This document shows positions 11,929 through 21,451 of a stretch of 64,000 bases of DNA, piece after piece (the first letter of the stretch is position 1; every line of letters starts with the position of its first letter). The stretch is taken from assembly GCF_000499845.2 (NCBI RefSeq), contig NC_023758.2, positions 17,002,088-17,066,087 of the forward strand. The letters are read 5' to 3'. The stretch comes from Phaseolus vulgaris (Eukaryota > Streptophyta > Magnoliopsida > Fabales > Fabaceae). The notes beneath the pieces were generated by a model, which was not told the origin of the DNA, made no database searches, and was given only the letters and a program-made list of their open reading frames with translations. The translations under genes and the position numbers were made by a program.

Positions 11929-12812
11929 GTATTTTAATTGAATATTCTATTAGACCTCTCAGAGCAAAATCTCTTTTTTTTTTTAAAAAAAAAAAAAGGA
12001 AACAACCCAAGTCAACTCCCAGGAAAGAGAGGTGAGTCACAAATAGACAAACTTAAATACCAAGTCTTTCCTAGCCAGAGTCTTCCCTGAATTGCTTTCA
12101 ATTTTTTTTTTTTAAAAAAAAACAAGGAGTAGCAACTGAAGTGTCTACCCTAAATGCAAGATTCTAAAAAAAACTAATGTAATTGCTACACAATGCTTAA
12201 AAAAAATGACAAGGGAAAAAAGATGTAAAAATGAATAAATAGGGAAAATAAAAAGATCAATAATAAAAATAAAACAGAAACATAAATAAATAAAGAATGA
12301 CAAAAAAAGTAACTAAAAACAGAAGATACATAGATAAAGAAAATAAAAACAAACAAAATAAAGATAAAAGATATAGGAGATAAAAATCAAATCAAATAAA
12401 AACAAACAAAATAAAGATAAAAGATATAAGGAAATAAAATAAAAACAAATCAAAACAAAATAAAGATACAAGATATAAAGAAAGAAAATATAAAACAAAT
12501 CAAAACAAAATAAAGATAGGAGATATAAGAGATAAAATAAAATAAAAAAAAATGTTCTGAATATTATATATTTTTAATTTTTCGTTTTTTTTTTATTTTT
12601 TCGTTTATAAAAAAAAATAAGAATAAAAAGTTGAATATTAGATTTTTTAGTTTTAATTTTTTTTTAGGGTATACTAAATAAATAAAAACTAATAAGAAGA
12701 AAACAAAATTTAAATATGCAAAAACATAAAATTAGGAAAAATAAAATAAAATATATATATATATATATATATATATAGATAAGAAGAAAAACCTGATAAC
12801 CAAAATCAAATT
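11929..12812 (-). other. AT-rich leader of the Athila-like element with minisatellite and (TA)n
   Basis: Between PBS and gag start lies an A-rich leader without coding potential. From about 12318 to 12540 an A-rich unit with AAATAAAGATA and AGATATA cores repeats four to five times with a period of roughly 50-60 bp. A (TA)n microsatellite is at about 12752-12777. Confidence 0.7.
12004..12095 (-). repeat. Direct repeat flanking the Athila-like gag-pol (partner at about 6232-6325)
   Basis: About 80 bp containing CTCCCAGGAAAGAGAGGTGA and GTCTTTCCTAGCCAGAGTC occur here, upstream of gag, and again downstream of pol at about 6232-6325, in the same orientation with very few differences. The two copies bracket the coding region. 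Confidence 0.85.
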
Positions 12813-12834
12813 GGAATCCCCGGCAACGGCGCCA
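12813..12834 (-). promoter_or_regulatory. Primer-binding site, tRNA-Asp type
   Basis: The minus strand reads TGGCGCCGTTGCCGGGGATT a few bases inside the LTR end (CTATCA). This is complementary to the 3' end of plant tRNA-Asp, the primer known for Athila elements, and it fixes the element's orientation. Confidence 0.9.
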
Positions 12835-12838
12835 AATT

Positions 12839-14022
12839 TGATAGTTGTCGTTTTGCTATCAAATTAATATGATTCTAGCGTAGACTTGTCTAACACTAGA
12901 GAGATGATAGTATAATTGTGGACAAATGTCCCCAAGTCGTCTCCCAACGAATCCAATAGTAATTTCAGTGAATAGAATTCAAAACCTATCTGCAAACAAT
13001 GAAAATTAGCAATAATGGTAAAGAAACAGGGGTTACGATCGTTTAGCAAGAAAATATAAATGATGATTTGAATCAGTAAAGAATGCAGATTGACTCCCAA
13101 GTTCTTCCACCAATGAATTCTTCACGAGCTCTCTAAAGATTATTCTTTTCTCAATCCTCAGCAGAGCTAAACTAGATTGAACATGCGCCAAACCTAATTC
13201 AACTGAAGCTCACCAGTAAAGCATGCGTCTACCGATTTAATCAATACCCACTTTGTTCCATGCGTATACTCCATGGGAATGCTTATCTCCTCTCTCTTGA
13301 ATCATGCGCCCAAGAAATTAATTAGAACAATACGAACTAACTAAGAAACCAAAGTTTAAGATAAGGAAAACTCTCAATCATGCGTTCAAGTACAACCTCT
13401 CACAAAAACTAGTTTTCCAGGAGATTAGACAATAAAAACAACTGCTATAGAGAATTAAAAATAGAAACTTTTATTGATCAAAACCTCAGAACTCAATGGG
13501 GAATCACAAAGGAATCAACCAAAAGGTTTAGCTTTCCATGCGGAGGCAAAAGAATTACAAATAAGAAAAGAAACTAAGAAAACCCTATGAAGCTCTCCCC
13601 CTTTCTACTTGATGCTTGTGTCCTTTTATAAGGCTTTTCTGCTCCAAGGATCTTGGGAAAATATTGCAGTTTAGATTTTGTAAACAGTTTTCACTTTCCA
13701 TAATTCTTTTTATTTTGCAGAAGATTTGCTTCCAATTCTGTTTCTGGAATCTTGTAGCTTTTATTTTCTCTTTCTTCTCCAACAGAATTTGTTTTCTGTT
13801 TTGATTCAAAGAAGCAACTTGGACTTTTGCATATTTGGCCCATTCACAAAGGTAGATGCTTCAGATCATTTACCCTAAAAACACAAAATTAACAATAATA
13901 ATAGTTAAGGCCTAAATAAACCCAATTATAAGAATATTAATTAAAACAATGGATTTATTAATTATTATAGTCCAATAATCTATGATTAAGGCTATTAAGT
14001 GTGAATAAATATATGCTCATCA
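12839..14022 (-). repeat. 5' LTR of the Athila-like element
   Basis: 1184 bp from TGATGAGC (14022) to CTATCA (12839) on the minus strand, next to the PBS and bounded outside by CTGAG. A TATA-like box lies near 13625. Its partner at the other end of the element is inverted (3643-4817). Confidence 0.95.
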
Positions 14023-14027
14023 CTGAG

Positions 14028-14770
14028 CTAGTTGCACAAATAACTGCTCACAAGGTACAACATTTTGTGTGGAAGAACAATATGTGTCATTTTGGGATTC
14101 TGAGACGCCCAGTGCCCGAAAACGAAACCCAATTTTCCAGCCAGCAGTTGGGTAAGTTGTGCTTGGAGCTTGAAATAAAGCAGATGTTCGCCTTCGGTAG
14201 AACACCCTAAGACGAATGGTCAGGCTGAGTCAGCTAACAGAATCTTATTGAGAGGGTTGAAGAGAAGGCTAGAAAAGCCAAAGGAAACTTGGTCAGAAGA
14301 AGTTCCCATAATTCTGTGGGCCTATCATACCACTCCGCAATCAACAACCAAAGAGACGCCTTTCAGTTTGGTATATGGGTCAGATGCCATGATACCAGTG
14401 GAGATACAAGAGAATTCTCCTAGGTTCCAAAGCTTTGTTTTTGAGGAATTCAACAAAGGAAGGAAGGTAAACCTGGATTTGTTGGACGAAGTGCGTGAAC
14501 ATGCCCGTATTAACTTGAAAGCTTTAAAGAGAAGGGTGGAGTTAAAGCAAAAGACCAAGACGAAACCTGGGCAATTCAAGGTTGTCGACTTAGTGATGTG
14601 AAAGGCCCACCTCTACCAGTTGGAAAATAAGTTATCTCCAAAGTGGACTGCCTGTTTTGCATAGTCGAGGTGCTCGAGAATGGAGCGTATAAGCTGGAAA
14701 CCTTGGAGGGGGGAGCCATCCCACGAACGTGGAACGTGGCAAATCTTAAGTTTTATTTCAGTTAAGATAT
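14028..14770 (+). pseudogene. Tat A integrase, C-terminal part
   Basis: The reading continues from 3642 across the Athila-like insertion with ITAHKVQHFVWKN and the core region. The second catalytic site is altered: VPENETQF where Tat D has VSDNGTQF. After stops near 14209-14227 the frame resumes with TWSEEVPIILWAYHTT, PFSLVYGSDAMIPVEIQ and the C-terminal segment to 14601, then further broken frames to about 14770. Together with 2834-3642 this gives an integrase with a lost catalytic residue and several stops. Confidence 0.85.
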
Positions 14771-14889
14771 TTCGTTTTGATGTTTTCCTTTTGAGCAATA
14801 TGATGATGTTTTTTTTCCCTCGAAGGGGTTTTTTAATGAGGTCATCTGGTGATAAATTTGTTGGTGCATTAGTTTGTTTGTTGATTTAC

Positions 14890-15430
14890 TTGATGTAGCA
14901 CACAACAAGTCGACCTAGCTCGGCGTAAGTACATTTACCCGAGCATAGGCGCCCTATGAGATTAATTTGTCCGTTCATTTACTTGAGGTAGAACACGGTA
15001 AGTCGACCTAGCTCGACGTAAGTACGTTTACTCGAGCATAAGCGTCCTGTGAGATTAGTTTGTCCAATTGTTCACTTGATTTAGTGACAGGTAAGACGAC
15101 CTAGCTTAGTGTAAGTACGACAACCCGAGTATAGGTGTCATGCGCATAAATTAGTATAGATGAGTTATTTGGTAAGGTAAGACGACCTAACTCGGCGTAA
15201 GAACGACTACTCGAGTATAGGCGCTCTGCAAATTGATGTGTTATGCATAAATTGTTTGATTTGATGCGAGGTAAGATGACCTAACTCAGTGTAAGAGCAA
15301 CTACCCAAGTATAGACACTCTGGGAATTGGTTTGTTATGAATAGAGTCATCCGCACATGGTAAGATGTCCTAGCCCTGAGTGAGTCAGGTCATCTGAGTG
15401 CAGGAGCCCTGTAGTGGTGAGTTTGTTAGA
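14890..15430 (+). repeat. Tat A 3'UTR tandem repeat array, left part
   Basis: At least six diverged units of roughly 85-95 bp share cores such as GTAAGACGACCTAGCTCG, GTGTAAGTACGAC and GAGTATAGGCGC. Variable 3'UTR tandem repeats are a known feature of Tat/Ogre elements. The array is split by the insertion at 15436 and continues at 17645. Related units in reverse orientation lie in Tat D near 58500-58700. Confidence 0.85.
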
Positions 15431-15435
15431 TTTGG

Positions 15436-17639
15436 TGTTGAACATGATGCTTTGATGACTCTAAATCTAAGTGGAAAGCTTGAAGACCTTGTTGTTGTGT
15501 GTGTCTAGTTGTTTGAAACTTGTTAATTCACTCCTTAAGATGATCCAAGTTCATTTGAATCTTTAACATTTTGAAAAGATGGGTTTTCTAAAAGGAAGTG
15601 AAATTTAACAGGTTGAAATTTCGAATCAACAGGTTGTTTGACACTTAGTGGATTTTAAAATGATTTCAAAAAGTTTTATCTTTGCCTTTGTCGTCAAACA
15701 AATTTCAACAGGTTGAAATTTTGATTCAACAGGTTGTTTGACACTTAGTGGATTTTAAAATGATTTGGAAAAGCTTTGCCTTTGCCTTTGTTGTCAAACA
15801 AAAATCAATCGATTGTTTCAATAAATCAATCGATTGTTTTTCTGAAAACCTTAACAAAATTTTGTTCAGTGGTTTTTTTGTTTGAAATGATTCCAACAAC
15901 TTTTGTTGTTTTTGTTTTAATTGTTTTAACCATTTTATTGAAAGATAAAAAGGTTGTTTTACGCTCCTATGCATTAACTAAGTAAGAGAGATCAATCAAA
16001 AACGATTTTCAAGTTTTCAAAGAGCTTTTGGATCATCTCAAGTGTGGAATAAGATTAGGTCTTGTATTCTGAACTTTGATAGTGATTTACCCAAGTGTAT
16101 TTTATTCCCTTCTTCCTTGATAATTGTATTTATGTACTTGTGTTGCCAAGAAGTGTTGTGTGTTCTTGACAGGATCAAGATCAACATTCTTGGTGTGGTT
16201 TTTGCAAATGAGTGGTGTGTGTGTGTAAGAATTAATGGCCTAAATAAGAGGAGGTGAATTGTTTAACAAAATATTTTCGCAAATGCTAGCTAAGAATGAA
16301 GATTTATGAAGAATTACAGAAAGAGCAATTAGGGAAGCCAAGAAATCAAAGTTGTTAAAACTGTTTGCAGAAAAACAATCGGTTGAAATTTCGATTTAAC
16401 CGGTTGTTTATAGCAGTAGAGACAAAAACCACATCAAACAGTTTGTAATGAGTGAGAGAGAGAGAAGATCACACAATCAATTTATACTGGTTCACTCCTT
16501 ACCAGAGCTACATCCAGTCCCTAGAAAACCATTGGGTATTTCACTAAGCAATCAACAACGAATTACAACCACAGAACACCACAAAGAGGTGATCTTGACC
16601 ACACAAGAACACACACCCTCTTTGCCTTTTCACACAAACACAATCAGAACAACCTCTTACCTTACAAATTTACTGTTTTACAAGTATACAAAATGAAAAA
16701 TAGTTAAGAGAATAGAAGGAAGAGATTACACCTAGTGTACAGGAAATCATAGAGCTCCTAATTCACTTCTTGAACCAATAGCACAACCTTAGGCAATCTT
16801 GCAAAGCTGGAATCAAATCTCTCTCAAAATAGTTTCTTAATCTCTCTTTCTGTATTTTCAAATATGGAGGGTAACCCAACTTTATAGCTTTTCAAACTAG
16901 CCGTTTTAGGCAGTTAAACACAAGCCAAAACAGTTTCAAATCAAATAAAAACATATTTAATAGGTTTTTGAAAAACTGTTAAGAAATTCAAAAATCAACC
17001 GGTTGAAATGTCATTTTGACCGGTTGAATTGGTTTTGTCAGTTAGTCAAACAAGTCAAAAGCAGTTTGAAAACCCTCCAAACAAGCATGGTGTAAAACAA
17101 CCGACTAAACCGAGAATTAATCGATTGTTTTTCACTTAGCTTAGAAAAACACTTTTCATTTTCAAAACCAGATTGATTCAGCTGTGATTTGGATTAAGAA
17201 TGAATTTTACAAATTCTAAACTACCTAGAACTAAGCACCAAACACAGCAGCACAGACATCAAGCTTTCTTCAATTTGGAGGCATCAAAGCTTCATTTTCA
17301 ACAGTGTGTTCGTGAGGGGTTTAAGATCATCACTCTTGGTGTGTGTAGCTTGTAATCTAGGGTTGATTGCATAGTGAATTCTCAATGGTTTTTGAGGACT
17401 GGATGTAGCTATTGGTTAAGAGTGAACTAGTATAAACATTTTGTGTGAATCTCTCTATCCTTACACTCTTTAAACTACTTTAACTCTTTTTTTATAAACT
17501 ACTGTAACATATTAAAAATAGTTTTCTAATTAGCTAACAGTTTTCTAATTGATTAATTCTCTATTGTCTTTCACTCTACCTTCAACGTTTGCGAAAATCT
17601 TTCATAACCCCTTATTGTTTTAGCCCTATAATTCTAACA
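15436..17639 (+). mobile_element. SIRE-like Ty1/copia solo LTR (outer), containing an inverted second LTR
   Basis: The LTR starts TGTTGAAC and ends ATTCTAACA, flanked by the perfect duplication TTTGG (15431-15435, 17640-17644). Its own sequence is 15436-16223 plus 17309-17639, about 1.12 kb, the usual length of this LTR family here. It is interrupted by another LTR of the family in the opposite orientation. No internal element sequence is present, so this is a product of LTR-LTR recombination. Three copies of the 21-bp-phased module lie in the left part (15606, 15706, 15806). Confidence 0.93.
16224..17303 (-). mobile_element. SIRE-like solo LTR (inner), nested in the outer solo LTR
   Basis: 1080 bp on the minus strand from TGTTGAAA (17303) to TTCTTACA (16224), flanked by the duplication GTGTG (16219-16223, 17304-17308). 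It shows the family landmarks TTTATACTGGTTCACTC and AGAGCTACATCCAGTC and the phased modules at 16376 and 16996. The small ORFs inside are not genes. Confidence 0.92.
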
Positions 17640-17644
17640 TTTGG

Positions 17645-17965
17645 TACATGGTAAGTTGACCTAGCTCGGAATGAATATATTCGTCCGAGTATAGGCGCTC
17701 TGTGAAGATGATTTTTTTTTATGAAGAACATGGTAAGACAACTTAGCTCAGTGTAAATACGACTACCCAAGCATAGGCGCCCTGTGAGATAAATTTATTT
17801 GTTAAGTTATTTGGTTTGGCACACGTTGAAGTGACTTTGCGTAGAATGAAAAGGGTCGTGCGAGTATGGACGCCTTGTAATGGTGACCCATGCTTGATAT
17901 GTATGGAGATGATGGTCGAGCCTGAGATAGAGGCAGCTACTTGAGTAGGCACTCTACGAGGTGAG
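17645..17965 (+). repeat. Tat A 3'UTR tandem repeat array, right part
   Basis: Three to four more units of the array resume directly after the TTTGG duplication (GTAAGTTGACCTAGCTCG, GAGTATAGGCGCTCTG). This confirms that the two sides were contiguous before the LTR insertion. Confidence 0.85.
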
Positions 17966-18339
17966 GCATCATGAAATCAATGCAATAACCATACAAAAAA
18001 TATCCCAATATGGAGGTTGTTTGTGAAATCAAGTTGAAACAAAAGTTTGCCCTACCTGTGAAAGTGTCACTTACTTAAAGGTAGACTTTGTTTTATCAAG
18101 GTAAGTAAGTTTTTACTTTTACGCTTAAGCTAACAAAAACTCGTTATATGATTTGTGTTAAGATAAAAAGAATGAAGCTAAGTAGTGAGGCATGCGTTTC
18201 TAAAGATCCCAAAATCAATATACAAAAGAAAGATCACTAGAGCTAATAAATATGAACAGTGTTCAAATTGTCAAGATGTTAAGAGAATTTAACATGGGCA
18301 TAGAAAGTTTAAATTAATCATCCCTTAATTGGCCATCGA
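17966..18339. other. Tat A 3' untranslated stretch, no feature seen
   Basis: About 375 bp between the tandem repeats and the antisense ORF. I see no ORF, repeat or motif that I can name. Confidence 0.4.
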
Positions 18340-19694
18340 CCACAGTTTTACCCGGGCCGAGTTCTGAGAAGTCGAGAGTAGGATGGAGTTCTAATGCATG
18401 TTCAAAGAATTTGTTGCCCTGGTAAGGTTCTCATCTTTGTAGGTCATTTCCCCCTTTAGCTTGTCAACTTCAACCAAGAGTTTGTTCCTTTCTTCGGCTA
18501 GGCTTGCTTCCTCTTGAGCTCGGTCTGTTGCCTCTTTAGTTTTCTTAGCTCGAAGTCATTCAGGTTCTTGATGTAAATCATTTGAATGTTTGAGCTCAGA
18601 TTGAAGGCATTTTATCTCTTTGTGAAGCTCCACAGTCTCTTGGATTCTCTGGTCCTCCATAGGAATGACCAAGCAACCCACGGCAAAGGCTTAGCCAAAT
18701 TGCTTCATGGCGTCACAAAGCAGATGATTTTCGTCGCGAGCCATGAGCCTATCTTTGTTCTCGCTGGGTAGTAAGGTCGTTTCACCATATGTTGGGATGT
18801 CGAAGTCCGAATCCTACAAACTCTTCCCCTTAGAGCTCTCAACTGCACATTCTTGGATGACGATTACGTCTTGGGATGGAGCATGGCCATCTAAGTGAGC
18901 GATGTCTTGAGCGAGAGTGCTCAATGAGGGGAATAGTTTTTTTCCTCTTCCTCTTGAAGACGAGCCCAAAGGTGGTCTCCTCATCCTTTCCGGTGGGGGT
19001 TTGAGTGATCAAAGTTGGGGCTTTCCTTTTCTTCTTCAAAGATTCCTTGGGCATGCTAGCAGCCACCCTCATCTTCTTAGCTAGCTCGACTAGCTTTGCC
19101 ATGCTAATGTTAGGTAACATCCTTTTTACAAAGAAAACAAGTAAATGGTTAATAACGGTAGCAGAGTTATTTTCACCAAGGGTAGGAAATGTGGAGTGTA
19201 AGCTTTCAGAGCATCGGGGATGTACTCTTTGGTCAACAAGTAGAAGGTGTCTAAAAAAACTCCAAGTTCGTCAGGAACTCACAGATTCCTTGATCTTTTG
19301 GCGAAAAATCTTCCAGGCGCCGAGCACTCTGGAATTTAGGTTCAGGGTTCTAGTAAAGGGGAAATTTGTTTAGTAGGGTCTGATCTCCTATTGAAGCTCG
19401 AACTTTAACAAAATTTTCCTTTAAATTTTTTATATGAAGATTGAAAGAGGGTAAGCAAACCTCTTCTAGGGGCACCGTTTAAGGACGCCCATATGGACCA
19501 CTAGAGTCTGATGACTCATCGCAGCAAATGGGCTCACCCTCCCTACACTCTACGATTTTGACATTACCCTCGTATCTTTTACTCATGGAACACTCGTTTT
19601 CTCCTAACTCTCTAAGACATAAGTAGGTGGTGTAATAAGAGACCTCTTTTATAAGCTCTTTTTTGGCCTAGGGATACATTGAATCGTAATCCAT
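18340..19694 (-). pseudogene. Tat antisense ORF (aORF) remnant
   Basis: Read on the minus strand from an ATG at 19694, a broken frame gives KELIKEVSYYTTYLCLREL and later SISMAKLVELAKKMRVAASM-type residues and a Lys/Arg-rich segment (KESLKKKRKAPT, FKRKRKKT). It ends in a long charged, coiled-coil-like stretch (ENKDRLMARDENHLL, EEASLAEERNKLLVEVDKLK). Tat-lineage elements are known to carry an extra ORF antisense to gag-pol between pol and the 3' LTR, and position and orientation fit. Its function in the family is not established. Several stops and shifts make it non-functional. The nuclear-localisation-like basic run and coiled coil are what I see, not a demonstrated role. Confidence 0.7.
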
Positions 19695-20177
19695 TGCAAA
19701 AATAGATAGAACGAAAGCATAAACACAAACAAGATACAAACACAACTCGGGACAAGCAAAGAAGACGAAATCACAATTCAGGCAATGTAATCGGTAAGAT
19801 GAATAAATATCTAGCAATAAAGATTAGTGGAGGAAAATACCAGTATGATGATGGAGGGTAATAGTTTGATAAGAGAAGAAGTACAAAAGAAGTTATGGTG
19901 TAATAGAGGTTTTGAGAGCACGAAAGTTCTGGAGAGAAGAGAGATTGCGTAACAAGTAAGTGAGGAAGAAATAGGTTTTTAATTGTTTGAAAGAAGGAGA
20001 TGAAGCAGCAGTGCTTCCTGACTGTTGATGCGTGTGCCACATGGATGTCTCAGATTTAGTGTGGTGAGATGTCTCTTCAGGAAATGCTTCGGTAACTGCG
20101 CCTCTCCTACCCACTAGGGAAAACGTCACCTCAGTTGCCAATGCTGGAAAGACTCTTCGCCTAGCTAAGCTTGGCTC
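19695..20177. other. Tat A region between aORF and PPT
   Basis: This holds the presumed upstream region of the antisense ORF. Short minus-strand ORFs are present but show no recognisable motif. Nothing else is supported. Confidence 0.4.
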
Positions 20178-20192
20178 GAGCCAGGGGGCTTC
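20178..20192 (+). promoter_or_regulatory. Polypurine tract of Tat A
   Basis: GAGCCAGGGGGCTTC directly precedes the LTR start TGTATTGG, the expected position of the plus-strand primer. Confidence 0.7.
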
Positions 20193-21451
20193 TGTATTGG
20201 CTAGGAGTGCTCGGGACCTTGTTCTAAGCGTTTAGGTCAACTCAGTTTTTGGGCAAGTATGAGCCCAAAGGGTGGGCCATGAACTCGACCCAGATGCTGA
20301 AAGATAACTTAGAAAAGATAATTAAAATAGAAAGAATATTATGATTGCTTGTGATACATACGTTAATTAAATAACAATAAAAGTTGTTGAGAATAAAGTA
20401 GCTAGCATCCGAGAATAAAGGTGCATGTGAACAAAATATTTTATTGTTGTTAAGCACCCGAGAATAAAGGTGCACGTAAGCAATATGTTTTTCTGTTGAG
20501 ATTATTTTCTCCCCGTTGAAATTTTGCTCTCTTGAGATTAGAGAAAACCGTTGAAGGGATATTGTTCTTGCTGGTTGACTTTCAGGTTGACTGGATGGGC
20601 AAGCTCCGCTTCTAATCTGCCTCCTCTTGGTGCACTGGAACAACGCTCTATTGAGACATAGGGGGCTCTACTTGTTGATCAAACTCCGACGATCAAGTCA
20701 GTGAGAGCATACAAAATAATAATCAGTTTCAGTCTCTAGTACTCAGAAACAACATACCTTTACTGGGGGACTCAAACCCCTTTTACATATATCCCTTCAA
20801 CAACTTTCACTTGCGAGAATATAATCTCAAATAGAAAGCATTTAATCATAATAGGAAAACCACGTGCACCTCTTATCTTAGGGTGTTAATAATAGGAAAA
20901 CATTTTGTTTTACATGTGCACCATCTGTCTCGGGTGCTAACTATTTTATTCCCAACACCTTTGACTTACATTTAATTAATAATTTATATATTTATTAATA
21001 TATATTCAACTAACAACTTTTATATTCACATATATATTTAACTAACAACTTTATATTCACATATATACTTAACTAACACATGCCTTATAACCAAACTTAA
21101 TATTTTTTGCTCTTTTACCATTAAAATTGGGTCAAACCCATGACTCGCTTTTGGGTCCAAAGCTGAGCTGACCATAGTCAAATGCTTGGACCGAGGTCCC
21201 GAGCATTCCTGTCCTGTACATATATCTACAAAAGGGGTTTGAGACCCCTAGTAAAGGTACACTGTTTCTGAATACTTGAGACTAAAGTTTATTTGATATT
21301 TTTGAATGCTCTCATTGACTTGATCTTTGGAGTGTGATCAACAGGTAGAGCCCATCTGTCTCAGTGGAGCAGCATCTCAGAGCACCAATTGGAGACAAAT
21401 CAGAATAGGAACTTGCCCATTCAATTAGTCCAAGATCAACCAGCGAGAACA
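20193..21451 (+). repeat. Tat A 3' LTR, split by an inverted LTR
   Basis: The LTR starts TGTATTGG and ends CAGCGAGAACA. Its own sequence is 20193-20562 plus 21221-21451, about 600 bp. It aligns segment by segment with the Tat B 5' LTR (30631-31326): the GCTCGGGACC start, the AAAGGTGCACGT motifs, TTGAGACCCC.GGTAAAGG, and the ATGCTCTCATTGA stretch. Confidence 0.88.
20563..21220 (-). mobile_element. Solo Tat-type LTR inserted in reverse inside the Tat A 3' LTR
   Basis: 658 bp on the minus strand from TGTACAGGACAGG (21220) to GCAAGAACA (20563). It matches the Tat LTRs in inverted orientation. The flanks are GATAT (20558-20562) and TATAT (21221-21225), an imperfect duplication. The surrounding LTR reads through when this piece is removed. 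Confidence 0.82.

Larger units (their letters stand above)
3643..14022 (-). mobile_element. Athila-like Ty3/gypsy retrotransposon with inverted terminal LTRs
   Basis: A 10,380-bp insertion in the Tat A integrase, flanked by the perfect 5-bp duplication CTGAG (3638-3642 and 14023-14027). The minus strand carries, in order, a 5' LTR (14022-12839), a tRNA-Asp-type PBS, an AT-rich leader, gag-pol (11928-6518), an untranslated 3' region without an env-like ORF, and a PPT. The PPT is followed by only 192 bp of U3, and then by a nearly complete LTR in the opposite orientation (3643-4817). Both outer ends therefore start with the same U3 terminus (TGATGAGC). Family call: Athila-type gag start, FMDDF RT motif, DLGAS protease and PBS. 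Comparing the two long LTR copies I noticed about seven differences, all transitions, so the insertion looks young. Confidence 0.93.
1..21451 (+). mobile_element. Tat/Ogre-lineage Ty3/gypsy retrotransposon (Tat A), 5'-truncated by the window
   Basis: The element reads in + order: gag remnant, protease, RT, RNase H, a second RNase H-like domain, integrase, tandem repeats in the 3'UTR, an antisense ORF remnant, a polypurine tract and a 3' LTR ending GAGAACA. A second RNase H, 3'UTR tandem repeats and an extra antisense ORF are known hallmarks of the plant Tat lineage. It is interrupted by an Athila-like element at 3643-14022, nested SIRE-like LTRs at 15436-17639 and an inverted LTR at 20563-21220. 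The integrase frame resumes exactly across the Athila insertion. Its 5' LTR and left duplication lie outside the window. Multiple frameshifts and stops make it dead. Confidence 0.9.

Noticed and set aside
12752..12777. (TA)n microsatellites here and at 24361, 25332
   Set aside because: Common in AT-rich plant DNA; noted as landmarks only.
14890..15430. Regular repeats that could be mistaken for a CRISPR-like array
   Set aside because: Units are diverged tandem repeats without unique spacers in a plant retrotransposon 3'UTR; Tat elements are known to carry such arrays.
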